DNA of 36,579 nucleotides from BD1-7 clade bacterium (lineage in GTDB: Bacteria; Pseudomonadota; Gammaproteobacteria; Pseudomonadales; DT-91). Where the stretch lies: the NCBI GenBank assembly GCA_902705835.1, contig CACSIN010000029.1, positions 54,948 through 91,526 of the forward strand. The letters are read 5' to 3'. The position numbers were made by a program, and so were the translations under genes. The notes under the pieces were generated by a model. It was not told where the DNA came from. It searched no databases and was given only the letters and a program-made list of their open reading frames with translations. The first letter of the stretch is position 1, and every line of letters begins with the position of its first letter. This document shows, piece by piece, positions 27,001-34,220 of the stretch.

Positions 27001-27504
27001 ATTATTAACGCTGTAGGCTTGCTCGATGCCTGCAATTAACGAATTGGCTTGCTTGGGCTGGCTGTCGGTTAACTTCTGTGTGTAGGTACGCAATGCATCG
27101 ACATAGCTTTGGTAAGAATCGCTATTCGGTTGCGCCAAAAGGGCATTGAGCTGGCGCGTGGCGAAACCGCTGAGATCATCAACACTCACACTGGCGCCAT
27201 CCTGACTCACCGCCGTACTCAGCTGATTAAAGGTTTGCAGCAAATCTGTCGAACTTAATAACGCGGCATCAGGGCGTAGCGCCTGATCAAATTCAGGCGT
27301 TTCTGAGGATGGGAGACTTGATGGTTCTTTGGCTTGGTCATCATCACCGAACAATGTCAGTGAATCTGCCGGATGGCTGCGCAACACAACAGGAATATAT
27401 ACCGAGCCCGGCCCCGCTGGCGAGACTGCTTGGCGTTCAGACACGCTCTGATCTTTCGCATTGCTATTTGAATGGGTGTTGTTGATGTCTGCCGATGATG
27501 TCAT
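21067..27504 (-). CDS. Giant TcdA/TcdB pore-forming domain-like protein with PA14-like domain
   Basis: This 2145-residue protein has no signal peptide, and I found no cysteine in it. Layout: polar start (1-80); Gln/Leu/Asp-rich helical region (about 85-425); Gly/Asn/Glu-rich linker (425-550); a hydrophobic, Ala/Gly-rich region with membrane-insertion character (about 570-760, for example SLFAGLGIGIVGLVD); then beta-rich sequence. The segment IPTIPDAFVHKLYYNLYGSG (976-995) and the following GNYTLVLS closely resemble the end of the clostridial TcdA/TcdB translocation region. A PA14-like segment (about 1345-1470) has GSIYLTKGDHQLKLWHDQGI and GYYKLDILYYERHGGAILDL. Two related segments occur near 1543-1580 and 1784-1820. 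The tail has LVQAMAAM (2107-2114). No DxD glycosyltransferase or cysteine protease domain was seen. AGGGGATAAGG precedes the ATG. It is probably secreted, perhaps by type I, but no exporter is nearby. Confidence 0.75.
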   Translation of the reverse strand: MTSSADINNTHSNSNAKDQSVSERQAVSPAGPGSVYIPVVLRSHPADSLTLFGDDDQAKEPSSLPSSETPEFDQALRPDAALLSSTDLLQTFNQLSTAVSQDGASVSVDDLSGFATRQLNALLAQPNSDSYQSYVDALRTYTQKLTDSQPKQANSLIAGIEQAYSVNNQTAVYFKTFGKDTIVSLGKAFGDDLQRLDALQQKSLENIIAISADTDLPNDPSQVLDRIRNGTFLKALDESSLSDDQKQQATANAELAQSFDALQQDELLQLKQWSKSLQGLGIIDKASTNIKDLMQAVEDEDPDTFEGLDEEASNALSRGFSLLRRELAVFNKAATKELLDQQKHLSQDERAGLAGLASDEKAPVDGSTEPNTQKIGISPEKLQQVLADTQTARSGSGYQQALAAQRGKALAERFERVVGELQKDNGLLDGGAENNAASGAIDGSIESGVENGIDGKSLGDVKPVPILQTLAESPEGGFDIDFVDADGNRKTVHTDDTVFKDVNDLIQKGVEENVATGAFDSSGLPSPTQGRSETESAVPEGESVSSLNTAFAFQALFGFFQNRLTAKETGTTELANVLKVHEYVNLARVGYGVAVDVGQAVKLVKQLNASATGVETGLAEAGKSVGSAVAETLATGADAVFGAISAGFDIYELTKAQTTREKAIIGTQLGFDTTSTVVGAGAIASGITGVVASSVEASATAAAAVATGIETAEAAATAATAAAVGSAAAALGTAFSIGGSLFAGLGIGIVGLVDTFTKIASDVDNVGRYFYSIGRTYKTGGFVKDKNTGIVRAVGTGAIDSINLNTGDVTYADQLIDASGSNVFFPEDDFKAAPIDIPKALGLGKTEFITSLPFAKTIVLPVGVPADRISYGYNLDPGITTNYYKHVKTGAIHGGLDWGVTVTGPTRKDFFDDHSNPGDQAQLGFEVAREIGNAGQPFHFDIYNGTEWAIQHVDVKYKASHAVNVTIGVHDRTLVIPTIPDAFVHKLYYNLYGSGGNYTLVLSNNAAINAYQKGGKPSTWVLSEQNLQNRATQVTDHGIHVGSAYIGFQNPDQQTVLIPTTSDGDVFKVDFDARNTFALYVNGEGFDAKNHKGNGQPREGLVQHLKSLDEGHQLRAYTRITHYHDESGHTDPLAIYSRRNGHILTPVGAADNDLLFLDRQDQTVIRLDQTLTSEPSSYPLPLFNGDSHLDGIGGKKVIVLQMTHTLPGGHKAHFIFTDSPTGFVLQRIQTDQALVDQFAKEGAASSNVLSSIENAFASPVQLAGWVTIAGDNNKESITLRSRDGWLFAPQQDADVFTPLVAHGTEQTHWVDGGAHGLHGKVYFEDRDITTIDQAQNLIAHQKASGDYDVSTLRFEEWGNKAKGTLGDFLGKNARLNTGDADHWHDNAIHQLNGSIYLTKGDHQLKLWHDQGIRLRLGGQDLYQNNNWDNWKYPQDLSFHAVKDGYYKLDILYYERHGGAILDLKVDGTDLNQAMLNGPKEAEGLAGKSTTDDAAPAHLLALDQRSGRLITTDADGHSQTVILGKKGDIGISQKVIDTQETTSGYRVTTDDGLTWLVDQSGQNNLVDVGKNWITAHQSDWQQDLTHLLAEQTSATSIAGNAKTPIIDIHGFQVDTDHARTLQIQHWNTQKADIHAKIFAQKPIYPAAKADPEGFKQALRDSYNLTVHEVLKIPDHYESADAHLKPLKAFYDPRSQQLVFANDAERSEQLSLIDTATEPGTALLYDDQKKQLISQKIPTAAQIAASFNGLTLTTNDDREDTNKYINHGKVLFEGHTAQLIRYVDDAYQITTGDGREFRLLKSGPQLIGVTDDWLQKNNQKIGDDYPTSKAVAVFDTRVVGVQATLHESEGLRAVAGWVLPGRNNGYFQTKDLPTQNNLRILGYNDVYDDIYATTFNDKTATEDIYRLTTNGPAEKMGTFGIAKIYGSGDDKTLLLSTAGSAETLQIPAVDGVANLLLATEDGAEVFNVNNDALASYQHIIINSGADAGAKGDIVNFQGVLNARSLVATLDKDNLVLVDNTTGHTLEFDHVASAAGKTADDNIVIRSLGLPDLQIDSIVHAVKVANDNHHAEVPLKHLYLNAIKNATLNPAASTDVSASAKPGNEDVDRLVQAMAAMKGSDDVDLKADNHLTDRNNNNLTDDPHSHGA

Positions 27505-27608
27505 GACTGCCTTATCCCCTTAAAAGCCGATCCTGACTCAGTATAGTTACTCGGGGATATTCAGCTGGGAGACAAGCTAGGTACTCACAATCTGTCTATA
27601 TGTGTTTG

Positions 27609-27646
27609 AACGTATTCACTGTGATAACTCCCGCAGTGAACACGTT
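27609..27646 (-). repeat. 13-bp inverted repeat between ectR and the giant gene
   Basis: AACGTATTCACTG (27609-27621) and CAGTGAACACGTT (27634-27646) are inverted with one mismatch around 12 bases. In the minus-strand transcript the mismatch becomes G-U, so all 13 pairs form. It lies just after the ectR stop and about 105 bp before the giant gene. No T-tract follows. It may end or protect ectR mRNA, or be an operator for the giant gene. Confidence 0.55.
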
Positions 27647-27665
27647 ACACCGATCGCCGGGGCGG

Positions 27666-28187
27666 CTATCGTTGTTTATCGTCGTTGTAACCAACTCGAT
27701 TGTCGGCTTGATGATTCTGGCGATCCAACGTACCGACATCCAATACAGGCGATGCATCGATATGCTCCGCATCCATCATATGCGCCACTCGCTGTAGCGA
27801 TGCAATAATCATGGTCTGCTCCCACTCCTGCAGGTCATTAAACTGACGACTGAATTGCTCTTGCAAGGGTGTGGGCGCGGTTTTCAGTACCTCAACACCC
27901 TCGTCGGTGAGATAGGCATGCACTTTACGGCGATCTTCGGTTGAGCGTTCGCGAAAAACAAAACCACGCTTCTCCAAACGGTCAAAAATAGTCGTAACCG
28001 TCGCTTGGCTGAGACTCACATCTGCAGCGAGCTCACCAATGGTGACCTGGCCTTTGTCTCTAACTGCTTGCAGCAACAATATCTGCGGCGCGGTCAACCC
28101 TGTCGTTTTGGCCAAATGCTTGGAATGCAGGTCCGTCGCACGGATAACGCGTCGTAACGCGATCAACACATCATCAATACGGTTCAA
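27666..28187 (-). CDS. ectR: MarR-family transcriptional regulator of ectoine genes (EctR)
   Basis: This 173-residue MarR protein starts at a TTG (28187), supported by AGAGG eight bases upstream and no in-frame ATG nearby. The winged helix is clear: LTAPQILLLQAVRDKGQVTI, then ELAADVSLSQATVTTIFDRL (recognition helix), then FRERSTEDRRKVHAYLTDEG (wing). Helices for dimerisation follow, and the last 25 residues are polar and variable. Its position, divergent from ectABC-ask with a shared 270-bp region, is that of EctR, the repressor described in methylotrophs and other halophiles. It probably represses ectA at low osmolarity and perhaps itself. The TTG start would keep its level low. Naming rests on family and position. 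Confidence 0.88.
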   Translation of the reverse strand: MNRIDDVLIALRRVIRATDLHSKHLAKTTGLTAPQILLLQAVRDKGQVTIGELAADVSLSQATVTTIFDRLEKRGFVFRERSTEDRRKVHAYLTDEGVEVLKTAPTPLQEQFSRQFNDLQEWEQTMIIASLQRVAHMMDAEHIDASPVLDVGTLDRQNHQADNRVGYNDDKQR

Positions 28188-28279
28188 TGTTTATACCTCT
28201 AAGTGATTTATGTTCGAGAAAATCGAATAGCCAACATTCTACCATAGATTAGTGCCCCAAAAATCGTCAGACCCGCACC

Positions 28280-28295
28280 AAAATTGATCAATTTT
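28280..28295. promoter_or_regulatory. Perfect 16-bp palindrome, candidate EctR operator
   Basis: AAAATTGATCAATTTT is a perfect palindrome directly abutting (one base shared) the -35 of the ectA promoter. Size and AT-rich symmetry suit a MarR dimer site, and occupancy would block RNA polymerase. Confidence 0.5.
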
Positions 28296-28334
28296 TGACA
28301 AAAAGATTACTTTGAGTACAATGTTTCGTAATCT
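28295..28334 (+). promoter_or_regulatory. ectA promoter with dyad over the -10
   Basis: TTGACA (28295-28300), a 16-bp spacer and TACAAT (28317-28322) form a near-consensus sigma-70 promoter. The start of transcription would be near 28329, giving a leader of about 130 nt before ectA. Inverted AGATTAC (28304-28310) and GTAATCT (28328-28334) flank the -10, a second candidate site for EctR or another regulator. No sigma-38 specific feature is certain. Confidence 0.7.
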
Positions 28335-28457
28335 AAATATTGAATCTGCCAAAAAGCCGTAAAAAGCCCGTAAAACGCTGAAATTTAGCGTCTGAAAAGG
28401 CAGATAAATACTTTTAGATCAAAATACTTAGTTGTAGAAAACGGAGCCAAACCTTTT

Positions 28458-29075
28458 ATGGTTGAAGCAATTGAATTGCGTCTACCTGTTGCAACGGACG
28501 GTAAGCCAGTCTTTGAACTGGTGAATGCCTGCCCGCCGCTGGACGTAAATTCCATGTACTGCAATCTCTTGCAGTGCGATCACTTTGCCGCAACATCGGT
28601 TGCTGCAGAATTCAAAGACAGCCAGTTGGCAACAGCTTCTGGCTTAGCCGGATTTATTTCCGGCTATGTGATTCCTGATCGCCCTGACACCTTGTTTGTC
28701 TGGCAAGTCGCCGTAAACCCTGCAGCTCGTGGCTGCGGGCTGGCTCTATCGATGCTAAAACATTTGTTGAAGCGCCCTGCGTGTAAACAAGTTACCCATT
28801 TGGAAACCAGCATCACCCCGGACAACCAAGCCTCCTGGGCATTGTTCAGAAAACTTGCACGCGAATGCAGCGCCTCAATTAATGAATCTGTGATGTTCGA
28901 TCGCGACAGCCATTTCGGTGGTGCTCACGATACTGAATCTCTGGTTCGTATTGGCCCATTCCAAACGGCAGCTATTTCTGCCCCCGCACCGGCCACTGTG
29001 GCCACCTCCCCGGCTGCCACGAGTGCAGCGCCAAATACCCCTGCAAAGGACGCGGCGTCAGCTTCTATTGACTGA
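28458..29075 (+). CDS. ectA: L-2,4-diaminobutyrate acetyltransferase EctA
   Basis: This GNAT enzyme of 205 residues makes N-gamma-acetyl-diaminobutyrate from diaminobutyrate and acetyl-CoA, the second step of ectoine synthesis. The EctA hallmarks are LRLPVATDGKPVFELVNACP with LDVNSMYCNLLQCDHFAATS, the strand GFISGYVIPDRPDTLFVWQV, the acetyl-CoA loop ARGCGLALSML (90-100), and HLETSITPDNQASWALFRKL. The last 36 residues (170-205) are an Ala/Pro/Ser/Thr-rich tail not needed for the fold and longer than in many EctA proteins. GGAG lies 11 bases before the ATG. It is first in the ectA-ectB-sORF-ectC-ask unit. Confidence 0.96.
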   Translation: MVEAIELRLPVATDGKPVFELVNACPPLDVNSMYCNLLQCDHFAATSVAAEFKDSQLATASGLAGFISGYVIPDRPDTLFVWQVAVNPAARGCGLALSMLKHLLKRPACKQVTHLETSITPDNQASWALFRKLARECSASINESVMFDRDSHFGGAHDTESLVRIGPFQTAAISAPAPATVATSPAATSAAPNTPAKDAASASID

Positions 29076-29089
29076 CTCATAACCGCTGA

Positions 29090-30442
<1,353 letters not shown>

Positions 30443-30481
30443 TGCTGCAGTACGCCCAGTAATTTTTTATCAGGACGCATT

Positions 30482-30655
30482 ATGTCTTCTACCAAAAAGC
30501 CCAAGGCCCAACTTGATCGCGATACCCTGCAACGTCAGATAGACGACTTTCTGGCAGGCGGCGGTAGCATCACCGAAATCGCTAAAGGCGAAAGTGGCAA
30601 AGATCGTCCTGAAGGTGGGCGCAAGCACATCCAATTGTCTAACACCGACAAGTAA
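30482..30655 (+). CDS. Small 57-residue ORF between ectB and ectC, unknown
   Basis: An ATG with AGGA six bases upstream opens a 57-codon frame ending TAA. The product starts MSSTKKPKAQLDRDTLQRQI and continues through DDFLAGGGSITEIAKGESGK to a basic/polar tail. A predicted helix (LDRDTLQRQIDDFLAGGG) leads to a short G-G-x-I-x-x-I motif that recalls the FLxxGGxVxEI region of SutA-like small RNA-polymerase-binding proteins. That likeness is slight and may be chance. No membrane segment or signal peptide. The good ribosome binding site, polar composition and placement between core ectoine genes support translation. It could modulate ectoine gene expression or be unrelated. Confidence 0.6.
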   Translation: MSSTKKPKAQLDRDTLQRQIDDFLAGGGSITEIAKGESGKDRPEGGRKHIQLSNTDK

Positions 30656-30680
30656 TCGTACCCAGACACACATATTTGTA

Positions 30681-30712
30681 ACGGGCGGCGGCTTTCGGCT
30701 GCCCGTCTTTTA
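30681..30712 (+). terminator. Terminator-like hairpin inside the ect operon, before ectC
   Basis: ACGGGCGGC (30681-30689) pairs with GCTGCCCGT (30698-30706), nine pairs including one G-T, around eight bases. It is followed by CTTTTAT. It lies 26 bp after the small ORF stop and 12 bp before the ectC start, leaving room for the CGGAG site of ectC. It would lower or regulate read-through into ectC-ask, or end a transcript from upstream if ectC has another promoter. Confidence 0.7.
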
Positions 30713-30723
30713 TCGGAGCTTAC

Positions 30724-31122
30724 ATGATTGTCAGAACCCTGGCTGAAGCGGAAAATTCCAATCGTAAAATCGTTTCTCCCGACGGCAACTGGGACAGCAC
30801 CCGACTGTTGTTAAAAGACGACAACATGGGGTTTTCCTTCCATATCACCACGATTTACGCAGGCGCTGATTTCGAGATGCATTACCAGAATCATCTGGAA
30901 TCTGTCTTTTGCATGAGTGGTGAAGGGGAAGTTGAAACCCTGGATGATGGCAAGGTGTACCCGATTACACCCGGCACCATTTATATTCTCGATAAACACG
31001 ACAAACATATTCTGCGCGCCACCAAAGAAATGAAAATGGCCTGTGTCTTCAACCCGCCGTTAAACGGCAAAGAAGTACACAATGCAGAAGGTGCCTACGA
31101 GTTGGAAGCGGAAACTATCTGA
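30724..31122 (+). CDS. ectC: Ectoine synthase EctC
   Basis: This 132-residue cupin closes N-gamma-acetyl-diaminobutyrate to ectoine by water elimination. It has the EctC start [20 protein letters not shown], the substrate-binding strand [20 protein letters not shown], and iron ligands that fit those of known EctC when the numbering is shifted by two: Glu59 (HLESVFC), Tyr87 (GTIYILD) and His95 (KHDKH). It ends [19 protein letters not shown], also typical. Length is normal. CGGAG six bases before the ATG is a good site. It lies directly after a terminator-like hairpin and 356 bp before ask. Confidence 0.97.
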   Translation: MIVRTLAEAENSNRKIVSPDGNWDSTRLLLKDDNMGFSFHITTIYAGADFEMHYQNHLESVFCMSGEGEVETLDDGKVYPITPGTIYILDKHDKHILRATKEMKMACVFNPPLNGKEVHNAEGAYELEAETI

Positions 31123-31478
31123 CGTTGACCGTCGAGCAGAGCAAACACGGTGCTGCCATTTTGCTCTGTCGATACATGCGACGTTATCCGACAAAAGGCC
31201 CAATCCATCGGTAAAACCCACGCAATATTGGATGCAGCCCCCCTTCTACGGTAAACTTCGCGGCCTGAAAAATACCCGACGCAACGTGATTATCGGAAAC
31301 GCTTGCCAATTCAGACATGGCTATTACTAGCTACTGAATGCGATCGTCCGCTCACCTGTCATTCGTCTGATACCTGCCGGTTTACGGACCCAGAAGCCGA
31401 ACCTTTGGCACAACAGACGACTTCGCACGAAGCCACGAATCGCACGTGACGTCGACCAAGACCTGATTAGGAGACACC
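31123..31478 (+). other. ectC-ask gap with 9-bp hairpin
   Basis: CAGAGCAAA (31137-31145) and TTTGCTCTG (31160-31168) form a perfect 9-bp stem with a 14-base loop, 14 bp after the ectC stop. No T-tract follows. It may end or stabilise the ectC transcript. The remaining 300 bp hold no supported gene; an 82-codon frame from within ectC has no site and no recognisable product. No clear promoter for ask was read. Confidence 0.5.
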
Positions 31479-32975
31479 ATGCCTGCTAATGACAGCAGCA
31501 ACGTCACCCAGAGTGACCCGAACGCCCTAACATTTGCCAATCACAGCGTTGAAAAGATTGGCGGCACGTCTATGTCACAATACCCTGCGGTACGTGACAA
31601 TATTATTTTGAAACCCGTCAATAAAGGCAGCCTGTATCAGCGTGTTTTTGTGGTCTCTGCGTACGGCGGTATTACCGACATGCTGCTGGAGCATAAAAAA
31701 ACTGCACAACCGGGCGTTTACGCACGTTTTGCAGATGCCACCGATGTTTCCAGCTGGGAACCAGCTCTCGAAGACGTACGCGAACGTATGTTCACCATCA
31801 ACGCCGAATTATTCGGTGACGGCGAATTACTCGCGAAAGCCAATACCTTCATTGGCAGTCGTCTCGACAGCGCCCGTGATCGCTTGCAAGATCTACAGCG
31901 CTTATGCGGCCACGGTCACTTTGCCTTGACCCAACACTTGTCGACAGTGCGTGAAATGCTCGCAAGCCTTGGCGAATCACACAGTGCCTGGAATATGGCA
32001 ACCCTGCTGCAACGCGATGGCGTCAACGCACGTTTTGTGGATTTGTCTGGTTGGCAAACCGAAACCCATATGACACTGGATGAACGTGTTGCAGACGCAT
32101 TTATGGATGTTGATCTGGCTAACGAATTGCCAATCTGTACCGGCTACGCTCACACAAGCACCGGCTTGATGACCACCTTTGATCGTGGCTACAGCGAAAT
32201 GACCTTCAGCCGCATTACGGTAGTTACCCATGCACGCGAAGCGGTTATTCATAAGGAATTTCACCTGAGCAGTGCCGATCCTCGCTTGGTTGGCGAAGAC
32301 AATGCCGTGCCCATTGGCCGTACCAACTATGACGTTGCCGACCAGCTGGCAAACTTGGGTATGGAGGCAATCCACCCGAAAGCAGCAAAAGGCTTGCGCC
32401 AACAGCGCGTACCATTGCGTGTTAAGAACACGTTTGAACCCGAGCATACTGGCACACTGATCACCGGCGATTATGTTAGCGATGATCCACGTGTTGAGAT
32501 CATTGCCGGTCGTAAAACGGTGTATGCACTGGAGTTATTTGATCAAGAAATGGCAGGAAATATCAGCCAATATGATCAATTTATTCTCAGCCAGATTGAA
32601 CGCTACAAAGCACACACTGTTGCCAAAGACATTAACGCTAACACAGTGACAAATTATCTGGCTGCCAACCTGAAAACGGTTAAACGCCTGAAACAAGCGT
32701 TGCAAGAGCAATTTGCAGATGCGGAAATCTCAGTACAGAAAGTGACGATGGTATCGGCCATCGGCAGTAATATGAAGGTCCCGGGTATTCTCGCGAAAAC
32801 CGTCGGCGCACTGGCCGACTGCGGCATCAGCATACTGGCGATGCATCAAAGCATGCGTCAGGTTGATATGCAGTTTATCGTCGCAGAAGATGATTATGAT
32901 GCCGCCATCAAGGCACTGCACAGTGTTTTAGTTGAGCCACATAATCATGGTCGGGCAATCTGCTTGGCTTCCTGA
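31479..32975 (+). CDS. ask: Aspartokinase associated with ectoine synthesis (Ask_ect)
   Basis: This 498-residue aspartate kinase supplies beta-aspartyl phosphate, and thus aspartate semialdehyde, for ectoine. The N-terminal VEKIGGTSMSQYPAVRDNII (29-48) holds the K-x-G-G-T-S phosphate-binding motif. FVVSAYGGITDMLLEHKK follows. The centre has GYSEMTFSRITVVTHAREAV, and KEFHLSSADPRLVGEDNAVP matches the E-x-x-x-x-TADPR region (here S-S-A-D-P-R). Two ACT domains occupy about residues 345-495, with GSNMKVPGILAKTVGALADC in the second. Ask_ect enzymes are less feedback-inhibited than housekeeping aspartokinases. GGAGACACC precedes the ATG. It is the last gene of the ectoine unit, after a 356-bp gap. 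Confidence 0.93.
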   Translation: MPANDSSNVTQSDPNALTFANHSVEKIGGTSMSQYPAVRDNIILKPVNKGSLYQRVFVVSAYGGITDMLLEHKKTAQPGVYARFADATDVSSWEPALEDVRERMFTINAELFGDGELLAKANTFIGSRLDSARDRLQDLQRLCGHGHFALTQHLSTVREMLASLGESHSAWNMATLLQRDGVNARFVDLSGWQTETHMTLDERVADAFMDVDLANELPICTGYAHTSTGLMTTFDRGYSEMTFSRITVVTHAREAVIHKEFHLSSADPRLVGEDNAVPIGRTNYDVADQLANLGMEAIHPKAAKGLRQQRVPLRVKNTFEPEHTGTLITGDYVSDDPRVEIIAGRKTVYALELFDQEMAGNISQYDQFILSQIERYKAHTVAKDINANTVTNYLAANLKTVKRLKQALQEQFADAEISVQKVTMVSAIGSNMKVPGILAKTVGALADCGISILAMHQSMRQVDMQFIVAEDDYDAAIKALHSVLVEPHNHGRAICLAS

Positions 32976-33371
32976 TGACCTTGACCGGCGCCTCTGCACT
33001 TCTAGTTTGCAGATAGCGACAATAAAGGTACTGCAGTTACCCTCTAGCTGCAGTACCTGAACATCGTTTGGTTTTATAGGCAAAGTATAACGCCGTATTC
33101 ACACTTATAACGCCCGATCCCCTTATGACCTTCATCAGCATTTACAGCTACTACAGCTGCTTAAGCTTCTAACATGACAACTGTGCATCTAACTTCATAT
33201 TGCAATCTTGCCCATTTTTGAACAAAATCTATCCACCCGTATCGTATTGTCACGCCGCACCAATTCAATTCTGGGTCAAATTTAAATCGATCCGAACAAC
33301 CATTTTTGACTTCAGGTAAAAGTGGCCATTCCTAATACTTTTTTGCGTATCAGATTGGCACTTATTGATGC
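32976..33371 (+). terminator. Post-ask gap with 11-bp hairpin (33026-33058)
   Basis: AGGTACTGCAG (33026-33036) and CTGCAGTACCT (33048-33058) form a perfect 11-bp stem with an 11-base loop, about 50 bp after ask, followed by GAACATCGTTTGGTTTT. It is a probable terminator of the ectoine unit with an imperfect T-tract. The rest of the gap is AT-rich, with CCATTTTTGA twice (33210-33219 region and 33300-33309 region); it should carry the promoter of the next gene, but none could be defined. No gene is seen. Confidence 0.6.
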
Positions 33372-34220
33372 ATGCTAAAAACTGCCATTCCTGCTTTTGT
33401 TTTTCTACTGATGTTCATCATTGGTGCCAGCTTGAGCACCGAAGATTTTGTTCGCCTGAAACAAAATAGCCGGGCAATGCTTATCGCTATCGGCGGTCAG
33501 TTTGTGCTGCTGCCGTTAATTGCATGGCTACTGATTCTGGGTTTCGAACCCAACCCGACAATCGCCATCGGCCTTATGTTGATCGCCTTAACACCCGGCG
33601 GCGCGATGTCGAATTACTATAGTTTCGTTGCCAAAGCGAACGCGGCGCTTTCTGTCAGCATTACTGCATTTAGCAGCATTCTTGCGGCAATATCCCTCCC
33701 TCTTTGCCTGAGTCTTATATTCCCAACGCTGTTTGCAGATATTATGGTGGCAGATCAGCACATTCACGTACTCGCTAAAAAACAGGCGTTGCAGCTGTTT
33801 CTCTGCCTAATCGTTCCTATCGGTTTAGGCATGGTACTTCGGCGAATAGCTCCAACAGTAATGCTGCGTGTGTTACCGACGCTCGAAGTCGCCGGCTCAG
33901 CAATGTTGTTAGCTCTGTTAATAACAATTTTTATGACATTTCATACACTGATCGTGTCAGAGTTTAAATCGCTGTTTTTTCTAGCAATCAGCTTTACCAT
34001 CGTCAGCATGATTGCGGCAATGCTGATCACTGCTGGCACTGCACTCGTCGATCGTGCAGCAGTGATCATTGAATTCCCGGTTAGAAATTTGGCATTAACC
34101 AGCATGGTGGCAACATCCGTGTTTGATAACCCAGAATACATGCTGTTTGCGGCCGTTTTTTTTGTGGTTCAAACGCCGCTGATGTTAGCGTTTATTGTTT
34201 GGCACCGACGTCAGTATTGA
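33372..34220 (+). CDS. Bile acid:sodium symporter (BASS/SBF) family transporter
   Basis: This 282-residue protein has about nine to ten membrane segments. The signature segments are MLIALTPGGAMSNYYSFVAK (with the P-G-G-x-x-S-N motif) and NAALSVSITAFSSILAAISL, which form one half of the crossover of discontinuous helices. The second-half motif is VEFP-like: IIEFPVRNLALTSMVATS. The family imports organic anions with sodium; substrates in bacteria are mostly unknown. It is slightly short at the N-terminus, and the in-frame TGA at 33366-33368 rules out an extension; no Shine-Dalgarno site is visible. Its 3' end overlaps that of the AraC-type gene by 10 bp. Confidence 0.88.
   Translation: MLKTAIPAFVFLLMFIIGASLSTEDFVRLKQNSRAMLIAIGGQFVLLPLIAWLLILGFEPNPTIAIGLMLIALTPGGAMSNYYSFVAKANAALSVSITAFSSILAAISLPLCLSLIFPTLFADIMVADQHIHVLAKKQALQLFLCLIVPIGLGMVLRRIAPTVMLRVLPTLEVAGSAMLLALLITIFMTFHTLIVSEFKSLFFLAISFTIVSMIAAMLITAGTALVDRAAVIIEFPVRNLALTSMVATSVFDNPEYMLFAAVFFVVQTPLMLAFIVWHRRQY

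Noticed and set aside
21067..27504. RTX toxin or MARTX identity for the giant protein
   Set aside because: No GGxGxDxUx nonapeptide array and no MARTX repeats were seen; only lack of cysteine and size are shared.
31082..31330. 82-codon plus ORF overlapping the end of ectC
   Set aside because: No ribosome binding site; it starts inside ectC and runs across the post-ectC hairpin; composition is not protein-like.
31977..32447. 156-codon minus-strand ORF
   Set aside because: Antisense to the aspartokinase gene; no recognisable product.
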